Assembly: GCA_032718475.1 (NCBI GenBank)
Contig: JAUCBJ010000763.1
Coordinates: forward strand, 1 to 59,966
Direction of reading: 5' to 3'
From: Nemertoderma westbladi
Taxonomy: Eukaryota > Xenacoelomorpha > Nemertodermatida > Nemertodermatidae
DNA length: 59,966 nucleotides
Part shown: positions 53,906 through 59,966 of the stretch, piece by piece
Position numbering within the stretch: the stretch's first letter is position 1
Layout of the letters: the number at the start of each line of letters is the position of its first letter
The notes under the pieces: model-generated
Database searches by the model: none
Seen by the model: the letters and a program-made list of their open reading frames with translations, nothing else
What the model was told of the DNA's origin: nothing
Made by a program: the position numbers and the translations under genes

Positions 53906-53945
53906 ATGCAACCATCGGTGCCGCGTATTGAACCAAGACAAAACC

Positions 53946-54670
53946 CGGTCGGGATTCCCCCGCCAGCTCAGGGATCCCGTCACATCATTAATGAAGCTAC
54001 AATGCGGCAGGCCAATTTTAGATAGAACTTACTAATAGATTACTGCCATTAGAAAGAAGTGAAATAGAATACCAACCATCCATTATACAGTAGTTTGAAA
54101 TCAATGTGAAATGTAATTGCGCAATTAATTTGTATCTGGTTGGGGATAATGACGTCATCGGTAATTGTGATGATGTAGATGATAGTATCCGATAACTAAT
54201 GTCACAAATAATGGGTTGGGTGGATATAATGTCATGTAATGTCATGTCATGTACTGCTCTAATGAGAAGATAATTGCAACGAACATTTCATCTACTTCTG
54301 GGGCCCAGTAGGAGGTGTTAGCATGAGTCAATCTTATGTATGATGATGGACAAAGAACGTAAGTCATCATAATTATGAACAAGAATGATGCATGAGATGT
54401 AATCCTGGAGAAATCCCATTGGGCCACAATCAGCGATAAACTGAAATGATGTGGAACTACAGATAGCTGCAATAATTACTTCAGCTACCTAGTCTATTAG
54501 ACTATTAAGATTTGCATCTAAGTTACACATATTGTTTCTTTTTGATCAGCAAGCGATCATGACAAATTCTGGAAATTTAATTCATTGATATCTTAAGGCA
54601 CCTTAAACACATCACACCAACGCTACAGATCGCGTACGACGGCCTCAAACACAATGATCGATGATCGACT
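53946..54670. other. Unassigned between gag copy and repeat element
   Basis: Begins with the cggtcgggattcccccgcc word, then non-coding AT-rich sequence with gtcatgtaatgtcatgtcat repeats at about 54232. No gene. Confidence 0.5.
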
Positions 54671-55925
54671 TAACCCTATCAAACGGGGGGGGGAGGGACC
54701 CTCCCCGTGTTTTTTTGTTATAACTCTGAAAAAACTTAGTTGGGAATCTAAAATTTTATAAATTTTCCTAAAAATCTATTGTCTTCCTAATAATGAAAAC
54801 GTTTTATAAAATATTGGAAAGTTTCGAGTACCATTTTTTATCCCTACTTTTGGAACGTTTTTTTGAGACGTGTTTTGAAAATTACATTTCATGAAATATG
54901 ATTTTAAACATCTCTTTTTTTGATTTACACCGGTTTTTTGGTGTTTGCAATTAGATGGAATTCTTATAAATTAATTTAGAAATTTCAAACTTGTATTTTC
55001 GACGGGTGCCAAATTTTGGTTAGAGGTTTATGGCGGTTCTGAATTCAATGGAATAAATAATTATCTAACTAGACATCTCAAACTTGTATTTTTCGGATGT
55101 GTATACAATATTTGGTGCTAGCACCAAATTTTGAAATCCATCAAATATATCAATTTATAGTGTCACCTTGTTTCTTGCGTTATATGGGTTTGTGAGGGTT
55201 CTTAATGCAATGGAATCTGTAAAAATTGCCTTAGAGTATTCAAACTTGTATTTTTCGCCGGTTGGTGAAAATTGTTGTGCGAGCAACAAGAATAAACAAG
55301 CAAATAAGCAATTGAAAATAAGCAAATTTATCAATAGAAAATATTATTTTGTTTCCGGAAGGCCTTGATGAGGGTTGTGAATCCGATCGAATCAATAAAA
55401 AAAAACGCCACTGGACATTTCAAACTTGTACTTTTTGTGATGGGTACGAAATTTGGTGCTAGCACCAAATTTGCCATATTACGCCGAAAAATACGAGTAG
55501 CAATGATCTGGAAAATTAGAAATGTATTCCATTAGTATCAGCGCTTCAGAAAACCTGAAAATGTGAATTTATAACATCGTTTAATTTAATTAAAAATTTT
55601 GTGTTCAAACTAAAAAGGCTGGTTACTTGTTTTTTCATTTTGTGCCTACGTACAGGACTACAACCGGCAGTTTTAGTAATCAGATCAATTTTAAATATTT
55701 TTCAAAGGTTTGGCGCCCCAGAAAACCAGTATTGAAAAACAAATTAGCCGACAAATGTAACTTTCAAATATTATGAAAATTTTTCACTACTTGTAATTTT
55801 TGTACTGCAAAGTAACCACCCCAGTACATTTTTTCGGAAATATCTTTTTCCGGCCGGATTCCGACTAGTGAAATCTACGTACAAACAAAAAATCAGACGT
55901 TTTCGTTAAAATTTGTTGTCGTTAC
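54671..55925. mobile_element. TTAA-bounded repeat element, copy 2 (right end lost)
   Basis: Begins TTAACCCTATCAAAC with 9 G and follows copy 1 (49101) throughout, with an extra repeat unit and a roughly 200-bp insertion near 54780-54960. Repeat units near 54990, 55077, 55240 and 55418. It contains a perfect 24-bp palindrome at 55449-55472 and a 20-bp one at 55110-55129, both centred on GCTAGC. Similarity ends near 55905 (cagacgttttcgt) before any closing G tract. Confidence 0.75.
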
Positions 55926-56444
55926 CAGACAATCCCGGAAAAATTAACACAATCGCAATGATAACCTATCTAAAAATTGTGTTATTTTAAGTCCTAGGAA
56001 AAAATAACACATATAATTTTAACACATATTTTTCAACACTCCGATATCTGCATGTTGAAATTATATGTATGCCTGTTTGCCGTGTTGTGAATACAGTAGT
56101 TAGCTTACCTTTACTTACTTTAGCGGACCTTTACTAACATGAGTGAAAGTGAAAGTTGTAAGAATAAGACTACTGTAGGCCTATGGTACAGTATTATGTA
56201 AAATTTTAATTAAGTTTATTAATTTTAATTAATGAATATTGTGTCTTTAATCCAAACCATTTTGGAGCAATAAAACGTACATAATTTACAGTAAAACTAA
56301 GAATAAATAGATAAATAAAAATTAATTCAGACTATTAAAACATGTTAAAAATTTTAATTATTTTTTAATTATTACTGTATAATTATTTTATATTATATTA
56401 ATTATTATTTTTTATTTTTAACAATTTTAATTAATTAATTTAGC
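55926..56444. other. No gene seen
   Basis: Very AT-rich sequence, including an attaatttt/aattaatt-rich stretch before the GC-rich block. Confidence 0.5.
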
Positions 56445-56740
56445 CAGACGCTATCCGCCGGAGGCCGCACTAAAGATCCGCAAGTACCAGGAACTCATGG
56501 ACCGGGGCTACCTCTTCTACCCGTAGCCTACGAGACCTTGGGCCGCCCCGGCCCAGAAACATCCCAGTTCCTGAAGGAGATCGGGACAAGACTCCACTCT
56601 GTTACCCAGGAGCCCCGATCTCACCGCTTCCTCCTGCAAAGGCTGGCAATCGCCATCCTGGTCGGCAATGCGGCCTCCATTATGGGGACCGTACCGTGGA
56701 CCCCTCATTCACTAACAACTAGGGACTCTACGAGGTAGTC
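56445..56740 (+). pseudogene. Retroelement C-terminal fragment in a GC-rich block
   Basis: Two frames joined by a shift at 56518: RRYPPEAALKIRKYQELMDR, then VAYETLGRPGPETSQFLKEI, then LQRLAIAILVGNAASIMGT. The ETLG...FL...I...QR...AI..GNA pattern is the C-terminal region of a LINE-type or related retroelement polyprotein seen in cnidarians, fish and other metazoans. Base composition is far GC-richer than its surroundings. Confidence 0.6.
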
Positions 56741-57910
56741 CATGGTCCCTAATCATTATATAACATTATTCATTACATTACTCTATAACATTATTATCCT
56801 TCTGTTACTTTGTAGTTGTTTTTTACGTTCTAAATTAGGTAATTTGAAGTATTGTTTTTGGTGATATACTTATATCAATTGACACTCCAATATTATGTTA
56901 AACGCACCTTTTGCTAAATATCTCAGTTGATATGTTCTGTTCAGGGTGTCTGATGCAGCGATCTGTGCAGCATTCCTATTGCTTATCTGCAGCGTAAAGA
57001 TAGAGGCTGTCGCAAAGTGGTGGAGTAAGCTACCATTCATTCCTTCTAATTGCAAAGTTCAGAAAATTTTGGAGAAGATGATTGTCAGACGGACTGTAAA
57101 ATATCACCTTCCCACAAGATTAGTGGTCTTTAATGGTTCTATTGTAAACTTGGGACATGAGTAGAGATTATTTCTTCTTTTTTAATTGTTCCATCCAGAT
57201 TAAAATTGTTTTTCACCCGTTAGATTATAATATTTCTCTCAAACGAAAAACATTGAAGAGCAAAAATATTGCCCCATTCATCAGCCCTCCTATTAGTTGT
57301 ATGTATTAATTATTACGTATTATCTTCTTATACATTCTGTAATTTTAAATTCGCAATTGCAGTCTTTATCCAGTATTGTTGTAATTACACTCCTCTATTT
57401 ACATGGACGGAGAATGAAGTGCTGCTTAAAAATATCGAGAGTTTTAAATGCATAAAGGTATTACAAACATCAGATGCAATTTCTTTCGATTTTAACCAAT
57501 CAGTATTCTAATTTTTCCTACTTTAGAAACCCACATGATTTTCTCGCCATAGATTTGTTATACTTTAGGGCATCAAGAAACATGAAACTGCTTCCATTCA
57601 GTTTTCATTGGCTACAAGTTGACTTAGGGATTTTTAGTTTGCATCGATTAGATTTCATATTTAAGGTACATATTTTTTTATACTCTAAGAGATCGTAGAT
57701 TTTATTTTGTAAAATAAATAAAAATAAATTTAATTTGTAAATTTAGAGATTTACAAGTATAAAAATACAAACACATATTCCATAAATTAATTTTAATAAA
57801 TTAAAATAACTTAGAAAGAGGTTGTGCATCTTACTAAAAGCCCCCTTGCATTTTATCATTCGGATTAAATGTAACACTATAACTTTTCTAATTTGACAGT
57901 TTTATTAAGG
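56741..57910. other. No gene seen
   Basis: AT-rich sequence with short hydrophobic frames (57269-57511, 57474-57698) but no domain. Not called. Confidence 0.5.
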
Positions 57911-57924
57911 CTTGTTAAATTATT

Positions 57925-58200
57925 AAATGTTGTAGTGGTTGCATTGAAATCACAACTTTCGGAGTTCGAATTCAAACTCCGCATGGGGCCAGGTCAGTGT
58001 CGTTTCGACACGAATGCTTTGAAGGGTTTAGCCAGGGCGCATCTCTGCCTTGCATTCTTATATGGTGGTAGCTAAATGAGTAATGGAGTTTCCTCTGGGG
58101 AGTATAGTTCTGGGGGGACCGCACTGGAAATAAGTCGTCAGACTTTGTGGGTAATCCCTGGCGTAAAGGCCGAAGAAAATTTCCTTTTTCCTTTTTAAGA
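57925..58200 (+). mobile_element. tRNA-derived SINE, probable
   Basis: A-box-like TTGTAGTGGTTGC at about 57930 and B-box-like GGAGTTCGAATTC at 57960-57972, spaced as in a tRNA gene. A body with ggggaccgcactggaaataag and ggcgtaaaggccgaagaaaa follows, then a T-rich end. No flanking duplication identified. Confidence 0.6.
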
Positions 58201-58824
58201 TTATTTCTACAGTTATTCAGATGGTTTGGCTAATGGCTAAATTCCCCCCCCCCCCCCCCCCCCCCCTCTCAACAAGTACCACCATCACCTAATAATCCAG
58301 AGCGAAGAAAATTGCATTTTCAGTAGTTTCACCACTACATCATTTTCATTCACCTAATTTCTGGCTGCCGAAAACTTTTGTGTATGTGTGGGTGTGGTTA
58401 GCATGTTCACACAGAAATGATGGACCATTCTGTGGGAATAAATTCGAAAGTCCCAAATATATCATATTCTATTTAATAAGAAGTATATGAATTCTGCGGT
58501 GACTACTTACTAGGCCTACTGATTGTCAATACGTCACAATGATGCCTTTCCAAACTTGATCATCGACTTGTGTGAAAAACTAAACTCTTCGTTTTCACAA
58601 GACTGTACAGAAGTCACCATCTCAGCATGACTAGCTATCCTTGGAGAAGCCTAGTGTGAAGGAGGAATTCACTGTTAGACTCCGCAAGATGTATGATGCA
58701 CTACAGTACTACCACAACTATAATCGGCCTGCTGCATTGAACCTGCACATTGAGATGCTATGCCGGCTTAATTAAAATATTTTTGCAACCATCATGCAAT
58801 TCACAATTGGAATGTTTCAATGCA
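58201..58824. other. Spacer with poly-C tract
   Basis: Twenty-three C at 58244-58266. No gene. A gctatgccggctta word at about 58758 repeats at about 58835. Confidence 0.6.
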
Positions 58825-59372
58825 TTAATAATGCTATGCCGGCTTACCTACAGATTTGCGCGAATATATTATGCGAGAATATGGCTTTTGCGAGATTAAC
58901 GGCATTTTCAAAACCAGTGTGTCAAAGACAAAGCGTCATAAGAAAGTCATGGGATGTCCACCATGCATATTTTCTCCACGAGGCTGCCAAAGCAAAATTT
59001 TGTATACTGATCTGATCGTTCCAATAATTTAATCAGGAATCCCATATAATGAAAGTATGCCGAACATAACATATGATACCATATATCGATACATATATGT
59101 GAGCAAGAGACTGAATCGAAGTACTTCAAGAAGTCTACAAGGATAACAGTCAATTAACCCCCCCCCCCCCCCCCCCCCCCCAAGTGCCAGAATGGGCTCC
59201 ATGGTCCCACGACATTTACGGAGCCCATTCTGATTTCTACGTAGATTTGGTATGCTACAGGTTTTCTGATTATTGATCTCAATTGGATCCCTGATGCGAT
59301 TTAATATAATTCTATTGTATAGCTTTGCAGCAATCGAGATCAATGAGATTCCTCGAAAAGAACCATATAGAG
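58825..59372 (-). mobile_element. LINE ((TAG)n family) with internal deletion and poly-C replacement
   Basis: Minus-strand copy. It keeps the N-terminal RT part (RGISLISIAAKLYN, GTMEPILAL) and, after a poly-C tract at 59158-59181, a damaged VILVDF and LSLYGIPD. At about 59000 it jumps to the C-terminal LLWQPRGENMHGGHPMTF. Compared with the 30-kb copy, about 830 bp, including the FADD box, are deleted and about 45 bp are replaced by the C run. Confidence 0.8.
59158..59181. repeat. Poly-C tract (24 C)
   Basis: Located where related LINE copies have ordinary coding sequence (IIEELSKKKDRHLA). Confidence 0.95.
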
Positions 59373-59966
59373 TGTTAGTGTTGGTGTTAGTGTCAGTATC
59401 CCTTTCAAGTTGGTCTATATATGTTATAGCTGGTCGTCCACGGCATGGGTACGGTTTCCATGTGTTGGTTGCCAGAAAAGGAGATCTGGTATTACCTCGT
59501 CTTTACTTCGCCAGCAGTACCCACTGAATCTTAATCTGCATTCACGGAGGGTGATTGGTACAGGTGGTATCGTACCATAGAGCTCTGCGTTCGTCGCAAT
59601 GTGTTGTCTCCAGCTGATGTTCAGGGCTGCCCTTAGTAGTCTTGTGTAGCAACCATCAATTCGTTGTTCAAGTGATTTAGTCAGTGTCCAGGTCTCACCC
59701 CCGTATAAAAATACACTTTCCACTGTGGCTCCAAAGAACTTAGTCTTCAGGTGCCTGGAGAGATCTGATTTCCAGATGGTATCCATTTTTGATAGAGCTA
59801 CCCATGCCTTTGCTTTCCCAACTTCTTGTCTTTTTTGCTACTCTCTATCCATGACCCAAAGTACTGGAAGTCGTCAACCTCCCTTAGTTGATTATTATCA
59901 ATGGTTGTCAAATTTCCATCAACATTAAAAGTTATGAATTCTGTCTTGGTTCAAGTTCAAGTTTAT
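59373..59966 (-). mobile_element. Second LINE family, RT thumb and C-terminus, cut by window edge
   Basis: Minus strand from the right edge: a TKTEFIT-like RT strand near 59940, then IWKSDLSRHLKTKFFGATVE, SVFLYGGETWTLTKSLEQRI, LRECRLRFSGYCWRSK and VIPDLLFWQPTHG. After a shift comes GRPAITYIDQLERDT. The same C-terminal block occurs at 47.5-47.7 kb. It joins the other LINE through a gttagt-rich run at 59373-59397. The 5' part lies outside the window. Confidence 0.8.

Larger units (their letters stand above)
50114..53945 (+). mobile_element. BEL/Pao retrotransposon gag region, family B copy 2
   Basis: Plus-strand paralogue of 11917-13600 that retains the 5' leader and the N-terminal half of gag. 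The leader (50114-50678) is GC-rich and contains AATAAA at about 50570. It is followed by tagtccgatttgggcagggg, a possible LTR end and primer-site region. Coding runs from an ATG at 50679 through coiled-coil, Asn-rich, repeat and capsid segments, and stops near 53905 before the zinc knuckles. The last 40 bp carry the cggtcgggat word. Several frameshifts coincide with G tracts (51841, 51892, 52893, 52971). Confidence 0.8.

Noticed and set aside
49101-55925. The TTAA repeats as LTRs of the gag element between them
   Set aside because: They begin TTAACCC rather than TG, copy 1 ends in a G run and TTAA, and a separate AATAAA and primer-like region lies at about 50.6 kb. Left open as a possibility but not annotated so.

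Overview
This is an AT-rich eukaryotic window made almost entirely of transposable elements and tandem repeats. No intact single-copy host gene is recognisable. Metazoan origin is clear from the element types: BEL/Pao LTR retrotransposons, an L2/CR1-like LINE with a YADD reverse transcriptase, a second APE-endonuclease LINE, an abundant LINE family with a (TAG)n tail, tRNA-headed SINEs, and hAT-, PIF/Harbinger- and TTAA-type inverted-repeat elements. The frequent TAGGCCTA-like words and the L2/SINE mixture would fit a marine invertebrate, possibly an echinoderm-like deuterostome, but this is a weak inference.

Layout. 0.5-5.3 kb (minus): decayed BEL/Pao gag-protease with the start of pol, broken by isolated stops and frameshifts. 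6.8-11.9 kb (minus): a compact 5.1-kb element with two nearly identical 1501-bp TG...CA direct repeats flanking only two tightly coupled ORFs, one gag-like with zinc knuckles and no pol. 11.9-15.2 kb (plus): a second BEL/Pao family copy, truncated on its left where it meets the LTR and broken by two back-to-back palindromes. 15.2-18.3 kb: low-complexity tandem repeats interrupted by a LINE (10-bp target duplication) and a 1041-bp hAT-like foldback element (8-bp duplication). 18.3-22.6 kb: mostly non-coding, with an inverted repeat and an AACGTTAA-rich stretch. 22.6-32 kb: LINE copies on both strands, a SINE-like insert with a 15-bp duplication, and a PIF/Harbinger-like MITE. 32.3-38.2 kb (minus): an L2-like LINE whose endonuclease frame is fused to about 100 copies of a 27-bp coding minisatellite. 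38.5-47.4 kb: minisatellites, foldbacks, a tRNA-like sequence, a SINE, a 19-bp satellite with a 643-bp duplication, and a MADF/BESS-type pseudogene. 49.1-55.9 kb: a second, longer gag copy of the 11.9-kb BEL family lying between two copies of a roughly 1-kb TTAA-bounded repeat. 56.4-60 kb: LINE remnants and a SINE.

The coding material serves retrotransposition: gag, aspartic protease, endonuclease and reverse transcriptase fragments. Almost all of it is broken. The exceptions are the two ORFs at 8.4-10.2 kb, which are undamaged, overlap as TAATG, and are preceded by a short ORF ending in a possible +1 frameshift site. That element is the best candidate here for something undescribed. The in-frame 27-bp repeat on the L2 endonuclease ORF, the double palindrome in the 13-kb gag copy, and twelve long G/C homopolymers are the other strongest signals.
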